Shown: one piece after another, positions 50,953 to 60,766 of the stretch
How positions within the stretch are numbered: the stretch's first letter is position 1
How the letters are laid out: each line of letters opens with the position of its first letter
Notes under the pieces: generated by a model
Databases searched by the model: none
Seen by the model: only the letters and a program-made list of their open reading frames with translations
Told to the model about the DNA's origin: nothing
Position numbers and translations under genes: made by a program
NCBI GenBank assembly: GCA_963768025.1
Contig: CAVYGM010000010.1
Location: 310,001-374,000, forward strand
DNA from: CAVYGM01 sp963768025
Lineage (GTDB): Bacteria; Bacteroidota; Bacteroidia; Cytophagales; Spirosomataceae
Direction of reading: 5' to 3'
Length of the DNA stretch: 64,000 nucleotides

Positions 50953-53322
50953 ATGAAGAAGCATATACAGGTAGTGGTATTTGGGCTTTTGGCCCTTTTT
51001 TCTGGTACACACATCTACGCCCAGGGAAAATATACGGTTAGTGGCTACGTGAAAGATATAAAGAATGGCGAAGGGCTCATCGGGGTATCGGTGTATGTGC
51101 GGGAAGTGGCAACGGGCGTCACCACCAATCCGTACGGGTTTTATTCCATCACCTTGCCCGAGGGGCAATATACGATGGTATTTTCCTACATAGGCTACGA
51201 AAAACAGACCAAGCCGGTCAGCATGAAAGCGGATCAGCGCCTGGAAATAGAAATGGCGACGGAGAGTACCCAGTTGCAGGAGGTAGTGGTCTCTACCCGC
51301 AAGGAGGATGAAAATGTGCGGAGCATGGAAATGTCCGTAAATAAGATCGACATCAAAACCATCCGCCAGATTCCGGCCCTGCTCGGGGAGGTGGACGTGA
51401 TACGAAGCATCCAATTGCTACCCGGCGTGACCACCGTGGGCGAAGGAGCCTCGGGCTTCAATGTACGGGGAGGCGACGTATCCCAAAACCTGGTCCTGCT
51501 CGACGAAGCCCCGGTCTATAACTCCTCCCACTTGTTCGGTTTCTTCTCTGTCTTCAACCCCGATGCGGTGAAGGACGTGAAGCTGATCAAGGGCGGTATT
51601 CCGGCGCAGTACGGGGGGCGTATTTCGTCCATTCTGGATGTGCGGATGAAGGAAGGAAATACCAAAAAGCGTGAGGTCAACGGCGGCATCGGTACCATCT
51701 TCTCCCGCCTGACCTACGAGCAGCCCTTTGCGGCGGGTAAAGGGTCGTTTATCTTAGCGGCTAGGCGCTCCTACATTGATGTACTGGCCAAGCCTTTCCT
51801 GAACAAAGATCTCAAAAACACCCGGTTCAATTTCTACGATCTTACGGCCAAGATCAACTACCGACTGGATGATAAGAATACCTTTTTTGCATCGGGGTAC
51901 TTTGGTCGCGATGTGTTTGGGGCTGACTTTGGATTCGGCTGGGGCAATGGCACCGCCACTGCCCGCTGGAACCACGTTTTTTCGAACAAACTTTTCATGA
52001 ACCTGACTACCTATTACAGCAATTACGACTACTCGCTGGAATCGGACCGGAACGATCCGGATGCCAAGGATAAGTTTGAGTGGAAATCCAAGATCATCAG
52101 TACGAGCATCAAGCCGGACTTTACTTACTACCTGACGCCCAACAATCAGCTCAGCTTCGGCGGGCAGTACATCTCCTACGACACCCGTCCCGGCCGGGCC
52201 ATTGCCATATCCAGCGGCGAGCGCCGCGACATCAGCCTCGATCCCCGCTACGGCGACGAGTCGGCGCTGTACGTAGGCAATGAGCAAAAAATCTCCGACC
52301 GTCTATCCTTGCAGTACGGCCTCCGCTACTCGTTCTATCGCAATCTGGGGCCTGGGCAGGTATACGAATATGAAGAAGTGCAGAAAGGAGAGCGTAAATT
52401 CCCGTTGTTGCCCGGTACAGCAGTCGAAAAGGGTGAGGTAATCAAGCAGTACGGCAATTGGGAGCCGCGTTTCTCGATCAATGTAGGCCTCAGCTCAACG
52501 GCCTCCATCAAGGCCAGCTACAACCGCACGGCGCAGTACATGCACCTGCTTTCCAACACGGCGGCCAGTTCACCGCTGGACGTGTGGACCCTCAGCACCA
52601 GCCTCATTAAGCCCGAAATTGCCGATCAGGTAGCGCTAGGCTGGTTTCAGAACTTCCGTGACAATACCTACGAAGCCTCTGTGGAAATCTATTACAAGAA
52701 ACTACAGAATCAGATTGATTACGTGCGCAACTCTGACCTGCTACTCAATCGCTACGTAGAGGGTGACCTGCTTTTTGGCAAAGGCCAGGCCTACGGAGCG
52801 GAGTTTTTTGTGAGGAAAAACAAAGGCCGCCTCACGGGCTGGCTCAGCTATACCCTGGCCCGTACCGAACGGCTGATAGAGGGCGTCAACAACGACGACT
52901 GGTTTCCGGCCCGCTTCGATAAGCCCCATAATTTTACGGCCGTAGGGATCTATGCCCTGAAAGAGCGTCTGACGCTATCAACCACCTTTACCTTTGCCTC
53001 AGGTACGCCCGCCACATTCCCCACTAACCGCTTTGAGTTCAATGGCTGGGCGCTGCCTTACAACGTATACAATGCCCGCAACAACAACCGCATCCCGCCC
53101 TACCACCGCCTTGATCTGGCCCTGACTTTGAAAGCGAAGAAAAAGCTATTCAAAGTAGGCGAAAGCGAGTGGGTGTTATCGGTGTACAATGCCTACAATC
53201 GTCGGAATCCGTACTCGGTATACGTACGGCAGAACGAAGAAAATAGCCTGATTACAGAAGCAGTTCGTTTCTCCGTAATCGGCTCGGTAATTCCGGCGGT
53301 GACCTATAATTTCAAGTTTTGA
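50953..53322 (+). CDS. TonB-dependent receptor with DUF4249 partner
   Basis: The start at the ATG 50953 is preferred (12 codons into the frame), giving signal peptide MKKHIQVVVFGLLALFSGTHIYAQ-type; the sequence is given here only as its span, residues 1-24. The 789-residue protein has a carboxypeptidase-like domain (KYTVSGYVKDIKNGEGLIGVSVY), a plug (VVVSTRKEDENVRSMEM, RGGDVSQNLVLLDEAPVYNSSH, VKDVKLIKGGIPAQYGGRISS) and a barrel ending AVTYNFKF. The adjacent DUF4249 lipoprotein is the usual companion of this receptor type. Ligand unknown. Confidence 0.88.
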   Translation: MKKHIQVVVFGLLALFSGTHIYAQGKYTVSGYVKDIKNGEGLIGVSVYVREVATGVTTNPYGFYSITLPEGQYTMVFSYIGYEKQTKPVSMKADQRLEIEMATESTQLQEVVVSTRKEDENVRSMEMSVNKIDIKTIRQIPALLGEVDVIRSIQLLPGVTTVGEGASGFNVRGGDVSQNLVLLDEAPVYNSSHLFGFFSVFNPDAVKDVKLIKGGIPAQYGGRISSILDVRMKEGNTKKREVNGGIGTIFSRLTYEQPFAAGKGSFILAARRSYIDVLAKPFLNKDLKNTRFNFYDLTAKINYRLDDKNTFFASGYFGRDVFGADFGFGWGNGTATARWNHVFSNKLFMNLTTYYSNYDYSLESDRNDPDAKDKFEWKSKIISTSIKPDFTYYLTPNNQLSFGGQYISYDTRPGRAIAISSGERRDISLDPRYGDESALYVGNEQKISDRLSLQYGLRYSFYRNLGPGQVYEYEEVQKGERKFPLLPGTAVEKGEVIKQYGNWEPRFSINVGLSSTASIKASYNRTAQYMHLLSNTAASSPLDVWTLSTSLIKPEIADQVALGWFQNFRDNTYEASVEIYYKKLQNQIDYVRNSDLLLNRYVEGDLLFGKGQAYGAEFFVRKNKGRLTGWLSYTLARTERLIEGVNNDDWFPARFDKPHNFTAVGIYALKERLTLSTTFTFASGTPATFPTNRFEFNGWALPYNVYNARNNNRIPPYHRLDLALTLKAKKKLFKVGESEWVLSVYNAYNRRNPYSVYVRQNEENSLITEAVRFSVIGSVIPAVTYNFKF

Positions 53323-53358
53323 CGAAATAAAAAAAGATATAGCTGAACCAAGCAAGTC

Positions 53359-54282
53359 ATGAAAAAATACAAGATCCACTCGCTCTTTCCTATCGTCGCC
53401 CTGGCAACCCTGTTTGTGATGGGTGGTTGCGAGGATGCCATTGATCTGGACACCGAAACCGGACCCAGATTGCTAGTCGTCGACGGCTGGATCACCAACC
53501 AGCCCGGCCCCCAAATTATCACCCTCACCTGGTCTAAGGGATATTTTGACAATGGACCCGCATCGCCCGTCTTTAATGCGGAAGTGGTAGTGACCGACGA
53601 CGAGGGCAATACCTACCCCTTTACCTTTGTCCGAAACAAACTCTACTACCAGTGGACTCCCCCTGTGGATACCATGCGGATGGGTCGGGTGGGGCACGGG
53701 TATGCGCTACGGATTCGGCACGAGGGCGAAGAGTACGTAGCCACCAATCAGATCAAGCCCGTACCGGCCATTGATTCTCTGGTATACCGGGAAGAGAAAT
53801 TCCCCATCAAGCCCCAAAAAGGTCCGCAGGAAGGGTACCTGGCGGAGTTTTTTGCGCGTGATTTTCCGGGCATTGGCGATACATACTGGATCAAACCCTT
53901 CAAAAATGGAAAACCCAACGGGAACGAACCTGCCAATATTTCCCTGGCCTTTGACGGTGCATTTAGCGCGGGCTCACCGTCCGATGGGCTCATCTTTATC
54001 CTGCCGCTCCGGCAGTCCATTACGGTCAACGGCCTCTTTGAAGCGGAGGATAAAGCAGGGGTAGAGTTGCACAGCCTTACGCCCGAAACCTACTATTTTC
54101 TGATTCAGGTGCGGCAGGAGTCGGCCAATGGAGGGATCTTTGCGGTTCCTCCGGCTAATATTCCAACCAATGTCCGAAATGTTAATCCGACCGGAAAGAA
54201 TGCCCTGGGGTTCTTTGGTGCGTCGGCGGTAAGTAAGGCCGAAACTACCATTGATCCGAAGAAGGCCGGGCCAAGGGAGTAG
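53359..54282 (+). CDS. DUF4249 domain lipoprotein
   Basis: The 307-residue protein has a lipoprotein signal (VMGGC, Cys24) and the DUF4249 domain: LLVVDGWITNQPGPQIITLTW, VVVTDDEGNTYPF and the YGYALRIR-like block. The family sits beside TonB receptors of this kind and may be a surface substrate-binding partner. It follows the receptor by 36 bases on the same strand. Confidence 0.88.
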   Translation: MKKYKIHSLFPIVALATLFVMGGCEDAIDLDTETGPRLLVVDGWITNQPGPQIITLTWSKGYFDNGPASPVFNAEVVVTDDEGNTYPFTFVRNKLYYQWTPPVDTMRMGRVGHGYALRIRHEGEEYVATNQIKPVPAIDSLVYREEKFPIKPQKGPQEGYLAEFFARDFPGIGDTYWIKPFKNGKPNGNEPANISLAFDGAFSAGSPSDGLIFILPLRQSITVNGLFEAEDKAGVELHSLTPETYYFLIQVRQESANGGIFAVPPANIPTNVRNVNPTGKNALGFFGASAVSKAETTIDPKKAGPRE

Positions 54283-54294
54283 AAAATCAATTGC

Positions 54295-56391
54295 TTAGAA
54301 CTGGTACATCACCTGCGCTTTTACTTCGCTGCGGGTATTGCCCTGTATTTCGTTCAGACCGGAACTGATCAGCTCAGTATTGCTGAATCGCGACTGCGAC
54401 CACCGCAGCCATACCCGCAGGCTTTTGGAAACGGCGTACCGAAGCATGAGGTAATGTCGGGTACCTTTATCGTAGTAGGCGGGGAGCGAGAAAGCATACA
54501 GCACGTCTTTTTCATACACGTACTGCCGACTGTCGTAGTTGTCGGTGGCAAAGAAGGCTACCCGCCCGCTGAGTTCCAGCCGGGGCCACCGCCAGGTAAT
54601 ATCCTGAATGACCGTTATTCCCTGCGAACGGGAAGCATCTTTATAGCTAAAATCTCCCCCTTGCAGCCTGGTTCTCACAGCAAAGCGCAGGGGTACATCG
54701 TACTCCGCCTGTAAGACGGCCGTCCGGCGGATGGTAGTTCGGATGTCGGCTAGCGGGGTCTTGTTGCCGGGTAGGTTGCGTTCCTTGTGCTCTTCATGAA
54801 ACAGGGCAAAAGCGGTAAAGCGCTTGTTAGGCGTGAAACGTATGTGCAGCAGGCGATCATTTCCCTCCGAAGGGGCATTGACCTGGTACTTCAGCCAGGG
54901 AAACCTAAAGCGGTCGTAGAATCCACTGAATTGCCACCGCCGGCTGGGACTATACCGAAGCCCCCAATAGGTACCCGATTCGTTGATAGGCCGGGAGCCT
55001 TCGGTAAAGGGATTGCCGTAGAAAGTATGGAAATCCCGTTCGTAGCCGCGCAAAAGTACCGTAAAGTCCAGAGATTTACTCAGCGCAGCAATCACCCCGC
55101 CCACTCCCCCCAGCCCGCCACTTTGCGAGCGGGCTCCTTCGCCGAAGAAATGCATATTTTTCCAGTGATAATCTCCGTGCAGGCCCACGGTAAGGTTAGT
55201 TTTACCCCTAAATTCGAATAGATTATAAAGCAAGTCATTGCGAAGAAGGGGCGTGTTGTAATCAGTGTACAGAGCCGTCAACCCCACTTTTCCCCGCTGT
55301 TTGTCAAAGGTATACACCGCATGAAGTCCCACGTTCTTTTCGGGGATAATCCCCTGCTTGTCGCGCTCGGTGGGAGTGCGATGCAGTCCGGCGGTGAGGA
55401 GGGAGGAAACTACCAGCCCATCGGGATCATCAGGCGTATCGCTCAGGCTGGCGTCACGCTTGGTAGCTGAGGCAAATACCGTCATATCCAGATTCTTTTG
55501 CAAGGCTATCGTGGCCGCAGCTCCCCGGAAAAAGCCCGCTTCCAGTACGGAAGTGTAGGGCCGCAGTCCCAGGGTACTGCGGTAGGTGGTCAGAATGGTT
55601 TCGGTACCCTTGCCCAAAGCAAAGCCCGCCGCCATCACTACTCCCTGACCGGCCTGCATCTGAAAATCGCCCAGAATGAGGTTTTTCAGCCGTCCCCGGT
55701 TCATGATTTGCGCGTGAAAAGACGTAAAGTCAGCTCCATACACTTGCCGGCCGGGTCGCCAGGCGTAGGTTTCACCCGCATCCTTCTCGGCCGTAAACCC
55801 GAAACTATACGCACCTAACCGGGAGTAGCGGTAACGGAGGTAGGTTTGGTAGGGGTCGCCTGCGTAACGGGTACGGGAGCGCGTGGTGGTATCTACGGCC
55901 GAAAAGCCCTTCTGAGTTTCCAGCAGACGTTCCGCCCGTAGGATCAGGAAATTCTGGGTAGGGTTTTGCAGCGACTCCCGAAAAGAGAGCTGACGGGTTT
56001 GGAGGGTGACAAAGGGAAGCAACCGACGGATGGTGTACAGGTCAAAGGTAGGGATGGCCTGCAATTCGTACAGAGAAAGCAAGGGCCCCAACTCACTTCG
56101 GTACTTGAAGAAAGCATCCAGCTGCTCCTGTGAGAGGATATACATGGCCGCCAGCTCGTCGCGGGTGACGGTGTTGAGGTCGCGGGGATTGGTGTAGAGC
56201 TGAAACAGCGACTCGAACAGGTCGTTGTAGTTGACATCGTCGCTGGGGACGGGAAAAAGCTCCTGAATGAAGCGGTTAATGTCAATATCAGGCCTGGGAG
56301 GTGCCTGAGCGGTGGCCGAAAGCGAGAAAATAACCAGCGCCCCGCTGTTTATCAGCAAATAAAAATAGGTGATAAACCGGGACTGGGTCAT
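54295..56391 (-). CDS. Helix-hairpin-helix outer-membrane beta-barrel protein
   Basis: The 698-residue protein has a signal peptide, then a helix-hairpin-helix pair (about residues 55-115, PRDLNTVTRDELAAMYILSQEQL and ELQAIPTFDLYTIRRL), followed by a long beta-barrel with repeated amphipathic strands and a final YQF. ComEA-type helix-hairpin-helix DNA-binding motifs attached to barrels are found in Bacteroidota envelope proteins of unclear role. It is convergent with the DUF4249 gene. Confidence 0.82.
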   Translation of the reverse strand: MTQSRFITYFYLLINSGALVIFSLSATAQAPPRPDIDINRFIQELFPVPSDDVNYNDLFESLFQLYTNPRDLNTVTRDELAAMYILSQEQLDAFFKYRSELGPLLSLYELQAIPTFDLYTIRRLLPFVTLQTRQLSFRESLQNPTQNFLILRAERLLETQKGFSAVDTTTRSRTRYAGDPYQTYLRYRYSRLGAYSFGFTAEKDAGETYAWRPGRQVYGADFTSFHAQIMNRGRLKNLILGDFQMQAGQGVVMAAGFALGKGTETILTTYRSTLGLRPYTSVLEAGFFRGAAATIALQKNLDMTVFASATKRDASLSDTPDDPDGLVVSSLLTAGLHRTPTERDKQGIIPEKNVGLHAVYTFDKQRGKVGLTALYTDYNTPLLRNDLLYNLFEFRGKTNLTVGLHGDYHWKNMHFFGEGARSQSGGLGGVGGVIAALSKSLDFTVLLRGYERDFHTFYGNPFTEGSRPINESGTYWGLRYSPSRRWQFSGFYDRFRFPWLKYQVNAPSEGNDRLLHIRFTPNKRFTAFALFHEEHKERNLPGNKTPLADIRTTIRRTAVLQAEYDVPLRFAVRTRLQGGDFSYKDASRSQGITVIQDITWRWPRLELSGRVAFFATDNYDSRQYVYEKDVLYAFSLPAYYDKGTRHYLMLRYAVSKSLRVWLRWSQSRFSNTELISSGLNEIQGNTRSEVKAQVMYQF

Positions 56392-56410
56392 ACGAATTTC
56401 TTGTAAGACC

Positions 56411-57262
56411 TCAGTAGGCTTTCAGGCTCAGATCCAGGCTTTTGACCTGATGCGTAAGCGCTCCGCTTGATATGCTGTCCACGCCAGTCTCGGCCACGGC
56501 GCGCAGCGTTTTTTCGTTAATATTGCCGGATGCTTCAGTTTCAACCCGACCGCCAATGCGTCTGACCGCCTCGCGCATATCGTCGAGCGAAAAATTATCC
56601 AGCATGATGATATCCACCCCACCTACGCGTAAGATCTCATCTACCTCGGCGAGGTTTCTCGATTCAACCTCTATTCTCAGATCCCGGCCGGTATCTTTCA
56701 GGTACTTGCGGGTACGGGTAATGGCGGCCTCGATGCCACCGGCGTAGTCAATGTGGTTGTCTTTGAGCATAATCATATCGTACAACCCCATGCGGTGATT
56801 GTACGCCCCCCCGATGCGGGTCGCCATTTTTTCAAACAGCCGAAAGTTAGGGGTAGTTTTGCGGGTATCGAGCAGCTTCACAGGCAGGTCGTCAATGAGG
56901 TCCACGAGGCTGCGGGTATACGTGGCAATGCCACTCATGCGCTGTATGATATTCAGCGCCAGACGCTCAGCCAGCAAAATGGAGCGCGCGCTGCCTTCCA
57001 CGGTGAGTACGATGTCACCGACTTCGATGCGGGTACCATCGGGTATCAGGACTTCCACTTTCAAGGCAGCATCCACTTCTTCAAAAACGACCAAAGCCAC
57101 CTCCACACCGGCCACTATACCGGCTTGCTTTACCAGCATACGGGCGCGTTTAGTAGCCTCGGCGGGCACGCAGGAAAGGGAGGAATGATCGCCGTCGCCG
57201 GCATCTTCGCGCAGCGCCAGCCGGATCAGGTCGCGGAGTTCGTGGAGGTTGGTTGAGTTCAT
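56411..57262 (-). CDS. nadC: Quinolinate phosphoribosyltransferase (nicotinate-nucleotide pyrophosphorylase)
   Basis: The 283-residue product starts at the ATG at 57262; nine more residues are possible to 57289. It makes nicotinate mononucleotide from quinolinate and PRPP. The family blocks LREDAGDGDHSS, ERLALNIIQRMSGIATYT, DTRKTTPNFRLFEKMATRIGGAYNHRMGLYDMIMLKDNH and the VDIIMLDNFSLDDM/ EASGNI/ GVDSISSG part are intact. It is the only NAD synthesis gene in view. It follows the barrel gene on the same strand. Confidence 0.94.
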   Translation of the reverse strand: MNSTNLHELRDLIRLALREDAGDGDHSSLSCVPAEATKRARMLVKQAGIVAGVEVALVVFEEVDAALKVEVLIPDGTRIEVGDIVLTVEGSARSILLAERLALNIIQRMSGIATYTRSLVDLIDDLPVKLLDTRKTTPNFRLFEKMATRIGGAYNHRMGLYDMIMLKDNHIDYAGGIEAAITRTRKYLKDTGRDLRIEVESRNLAEVDEILRVGGVDIIMLDNFSLDDMREAVRRIGGRVETEASGNINEKTLRAVAETGVDSISSGALTHQVKSLDLSLKAY

Positions 57263-57324
57263 GCCGGAAAAATACGGTGAAGTGGGCAAAGCTGCAAATC
57301 AGGAGCCGGCAGGGGTACCTTTTT

Positions 57325-57918
57325 TTAAGCAAACACCTCCTCCAGATCAATAGTCAACTCAGGAAAAAGCGGCGATACCACCCAGTCAGCGGCGGGTTTC
57401 AAGCCAATGTACTTTTCCTGCTCGTTGAGTACATACACAAACACAAGTTCTTCGGCGGGTTCTACCAGCCAGTATTCCTGCACGCCCGCTTCCTGGTAGA
57501 GTTCATACTTTTCGTTCACCTCACGTTTGCTATTGCCGGGGGATAGGATCTCAATCACCAATTCGGGGGCCCCGTTGCAGCCCTGTTTGTCGAGTTTGGA
57601 TTGGTCACAGATCACACAGATGTCGGGTTGTACCACCGTATAAATCTCCTTACTCGCTTTGAGTGATTTCTTGCGATTATACAAGCGTACATCAAAAGGA
57701 GCCGAGAATAGTTGACATTCTTTTCCCCGAAAATAAATAAACAGCTGTCCCAGAATAGCCGTAGCTACCCGCTGATGCTGCACATTGGGAGCGGGTGTCA
57801 TCGGGAATATCTTCCCCCGAAGCAGTTCGATTCGCTGATCAAACTGCCATTTGACATAGTCTGCGTACGAGTACGTCGCGTTCAGATCCAGCTGCGAAAG
57901 ATCGGTGATGGTAGCCAT
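57325..57918 (-). CDS. Uma2 family (DUF820) putative PD-(D/E)xK endonuclease, second copy
   Basis: The 197-residue protein, starting at ATG 57918, is the paralogue of the gene in the trp operon. It has TYSYADYVKWQFDQRIEL, the core APELVIEILSPGN and NEKYELYQEAGVQEYWLVEP with the Asp/Glu/Lys set, and the same MTPAPNVQHQRVAT block. Two such copies in 64 kb fit the known expansion of Uma2 genes in some Bacteroidota. Function is not known and nuclease activity is inferred. Confidence 0.85.
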   Translation of the reverse strand: MATITDLSQLDLNATYSYADYVKWQFDQRIELLRGKIFPMTPAPNVQHQRVATAILGQLFIYFRGKECQLFSAPFDVRLYNRKKSLKASKEIYTVVQPDICVICDQSKLDKQGCNGAPELVIEILSPGNSKREVNEKYELYQEAGVQEYWLVEPAEELVFVYVLNEQEKYIGLKPAADWVVSPLFPELTIDLEEVFA

Positions 57919-58259
57919 GGGTTTGCTTTTTATCAAAAATACTCCGAAGCAAGCAAAGCTCCAAACCGCCAGGTTTGCTGCTATCTCCTCCCTTCAATTG
58001 GGGAGGGGCAGGGCTTTTCGCTTTCTCAACCCTGTCAGAGGCTAAGTATTCCAAGGTGTTTATTCTAACTAAAAGTGGCAAGAATCTTCTATTCTGAATA
58101 CGTATATTCATAGGCGTTCAATGACTCTATGCAGAAATACCCCCCCTCTGCGTAGTTTCCACGTCCCCCTTTCATGGGATTTTATGGCTTTGCTTGTGCC
58201 CCGAACTTTGTAGGGAAGTTTAAATACAAGCCATTCACCCATATTAAATACACAAAACA
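57919..58259. other. Intergenic region upstream of the propeller lipoprotein
   Basis: No gene is evident in these 341 bases. There is a hairpin CCTCCC/GGGAGG with an 8-base loop (57987-58006) and a smaller AAACC/GGTTT one at about 57963-57976. A C-rich stretch lies at 58140-58180. No good TAnnTTTG match is present in front of 58260; GAACTTTG at about 58203 is a weak match. Confidence 0.5.
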
Positions 58260-59762
58260 ATGCAAGCCCAAAGACTTATCTCTCTCTCAATGTACCTGCT
58301 GTTCACCCTTAGCGTACTGAACTGCAAAAATGCCGATCCTGATCCAGGCCCCATTACACCCCCGCCCACGACAGTGAACACGGCCCCCGCCCTCGACAAT
58401 GCCGCCACCGCTACTACCCCCAGCGACATCACCACCGAAACCGCCAAAGTAAGCAGCACCCTCACGGCCAATGGCGGCGCGGCCATCACGCAGTACGGCC
58501 ACGTGTGGTCCGACACCAAGGCCGACCCAACCACCGCTGATCCCAAGACCGAACTGGGCAAAACCGACGGGCCGTTCCCGCTCAAATTCACCTCCGACCT
58601 CAAAAGTCTGAAAGCGAATACGACTTACAATGTGCGAGCCTATGCTACCAATGATAAGGGGACCAGCTATGGTGCGGCGGTGCAGGTGAAGACAGTGACG
58701 GCACCGGTTGTTACAAACAGCAAAGCGGCAAAGGTGATTATTGTCCTTGATTCTTATCAAGCGTACGCCATCAATGCTTCCGATCAGACCAAAATTTGGA
58801 CAAAAGTAAGAAGTGGTGAAAGCGGCCTTGGTGCCAGTACCCTTGATAACACCACGGCATACATCAGTTGGAATAATGGAACAGAAGCGTATGATATTCA
58901 GACTGGGGTGAAAAAGTGGGAGTTTACGACCGATTTAAAGGAACGTTTCCATACCACCCCCTTAATTTACAACGACCTGCTAATCGTGGGAACCTCCGAT
59001 GGAAGCACCAGCAATGTACTCTATGCCTTAGAAATCAAGACAGGCAAAAAGAAATGGGAGTACAAAACAAACGGCAATTCGATTTCAAGCCCGACCATAG
59101 TCGATGATGTATTGTACTATGGAGCCAATCAGGTATATGCGCTCAATCCAAATTCGGGTACCAAGCTATGGAATTTTGCCTTGCCATCGGGCAGCACGTC
59201 AAGCCCGGCCGTTTCTAATGGACTCGTTTACATTGGGGCAAACAATGGCTTCTTTTATGCATTGGATTCCAAAACGGGAACAAAAAAATGGGAATTTAAA
59301 ACGGGGGGGTTCTTTTTAAGTTCAAGCCCAAGCGTTTCGGATGGAGTAGTATTTGTGGGCGCTACCGACAAGAAAGTATACGCCTTAGACGCTACTACGG
59401 GTATAAAAAAATGGGAGTTTTTGACGGGAGAAAGTGTCTTGTCAAGCCCTTGGGTTGAAAATGGCTTCGTGTACATTGGCAGCAACGATAAAAAGCTATA
59501 TGCGTTGGATGCGTCTACCGGAACAAAAAGATGGGAATACACGATGAATCTCCAAAATACCAGCCCCAATACCAGCCCTGCGGTAGTAAACGATGTAGTG
59601 TATATGAGCAGCAACTACGATAAAAAGCTGTACGCGATCAACGCTAAAACGGGTGCAAAGATTTGGGAGTCACCCTATACAAATTCTCTAATATCCAGCC
59701 CAAGTATCCTTACAAACGACGGCAAAACGGTTCACTCAGGCATCAGCGGTACCCGACAGTGA
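58260..59762 (+). CDS. PQQ-like beta-propeller lipoprotein
   Basis: The 500-residue protein has a lipoprotein signal (VLNC, Cys22), a Pro/Thr-rich linker, a fibronectin-type-III-like or similar domain (residues about 70-150, with ANGGAAITQYGHVWSDTKAD) and about seven PQQ-like repeats such as TGIKKWEFLTGESVLSSP, VYIGSNDKKLYALDASTGTKRWEY and VYMSSNYDKKLYAINAKTG. A displaced partial copy of this repeat type is at 62313. It should lie on the cell surface; no ligand or catalytic residue can be named. Confidence 0.85.
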   Translation: MQAQRLISLSMYLLFTLSVLNCKNADPDPGPITPPPTTVNTAPALDNAATATTPSDITTETAKVSSTLTANGGAAITQYGHVWSDTKADPTTADPKTELGKTDGPFPLKFTSDLKSLKANTTYNVRAYATNDKGTSYGAAVQVKTVTAPVVTNSKAAKVIIVLDSYQAYAINASDQTKIWTKVRSGESGLGASTLDNTTAYISWNNGTEAYDIQTGVKKWEFTTDLKERFHTTPLIYNDLLIVGTSDGSTSNVLYALEIKTGKKKWEYKTNGNSISSPTIVDDVLYYGANQVYALNPNSGTKLWNFALPSGSTSSPAVSNGLVYIGANNGFFYALDSKTGTKKWEFKTGGFFLSSSPSVSDGVVFVGATDKKVYALDATTGIKKWEFLTGESVLSSPWVENGFVYIGSNDKKLYALDASTGTKRWEYTMNLQNTSPNTSPAVVNDVVYMSSNYDKKLYAINAKTGAKIWESPYTNSLISSPSILTNDGKTVHSGISGTRQ

Positions 59763-59817
59763 TATTTTCTTCCCTTCGTTTCCGACCAAATCAAACAACC
59801 ACAACCAAGCAATTTTT

Positions 59818-60714
59818 ATGAAAACGATGAATTCTTATCCAAACGACGCACGGCCCCTTTGGCAGTCAGTAGCAACTCAGCGGACTGGAAGTGGGGTACT
59901 CTTTGTGCTGCTGCTAGCGACCCTATCCAGTTGCGGCCTATTTGGCAAAAAAGATGACCCCGATCCCGCCCCTCAGGCACCCGCTTACCAAACTGCCATC
60001 GATGCCAAGTTCAAGGCTCTGGGCTGGAACACCGACGGCCACGCGCCCTTCAACAATACGGGACCCGTCAAGACTGCCTCGGGCAAAGGCTACGTGCAGT
60101 ACTACGCGTTCGGCAGCAATAAGTCAGCCATCTACTACTCGCCGGATAAAGGCGCTTTTGGCATGAACACCGTCCAGATGAACACCTACGAAGCCGCCGG
60201 GCAGGATAACTTCGCCGTGGTCGTGTCTGACCCTAAGTCTTGCGGCACGGGCTGCGAGTACAACGATTTTCTTATCGGGACAGACAATGAGGGCGTAGTT
60301 GTGTTGGACAAGCTGGTGTACGGCGAGATCTATAAAAAGTATAAAACCCTTAACCGCTGGGAGGGGGTGCTGGGTGTTCCCACGACAAGTGAGTTGAACC
60401 TGACGAGCGGCAAAGGCCGATACAATGGCTTTAAGGGCGGGCAGATTTACTGGGCTCCCTCGACGGGCTCGCAGGCCTTCTGGGGCAAAGTCGAGAAACT
60501 CTACGCCACCACCGGCTACGACACGGGCTGGCTAGGCCTGCCCACCGATAGCTGTGACCCCTCCAAGAAAGATGCCAACCAAAGCGTGGGCTTCCAGAAC
60601 GGACGCATCGGTGTAGGGTCGAACGGAACTTGCGGCAACTATTATGACAAAACCGGACTGTCCGTACTGAATACCGGTAAAAGGCCTACTTCGGGAAACC
60701 CGCCTTGTTACTGA
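59818..60714 (+). CDS. LGFP-repeat lipoprotein
   Basis: The 298-residue protein has an unusually long N-region and then a lipoprotein signal (LSSC, Cys39). The mature part contains LGFP-like repeats: WEGVLGVPTTSE, YNGFKGGQIYWAPSTGSQAFWGKV and TGWLGLPTDSC, with a further YYFGSNKS-type unit before. LGFP repeats are thought to mediate cell-wall or surface binding in other bacteria. Part of the right-end lipoprotein series. Confidence 0.78.
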   Translation: MKTMNSYPNDARPLWQSVATQRTGSGVLFVLLLATLSSCGLFGKKDDPDPAPQAPAYQTAIDAKFKALGWNTDGHAPFNNTGPVKTASGKGYVQYYAFGSNKSAIYYSPDKGAFGMNTVQMNTYEAAGQDNFAVVVSDPKSCGTGCEYNDFLIGTDNEGVVVLDKLVYGEIYKKYKTLNRWEGVLGVPTTSELNLTSGKGRYNGFKGGQIYWAPSTGSQAFWGKVEKLYATTGYDTGWLGLPTDSCDPSKKDANQSVGFQNGRIGVGSNGTCGNYYDKTGLSVLNTGKRPTSGNPPCY

Positions 60715-60766
60715 GGAAGGCGGGTCCCTTGTATGCCCATCATCAATAATAAATTTCACCAAAATC

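Noticed and set aside
57919..58259. Riboswitch or mobile element in the long gap before 58260
   Set aside because: Only simple hairpins and C-rich tracts are visible, with no conserved aptamer features or terminal inverted repeats.
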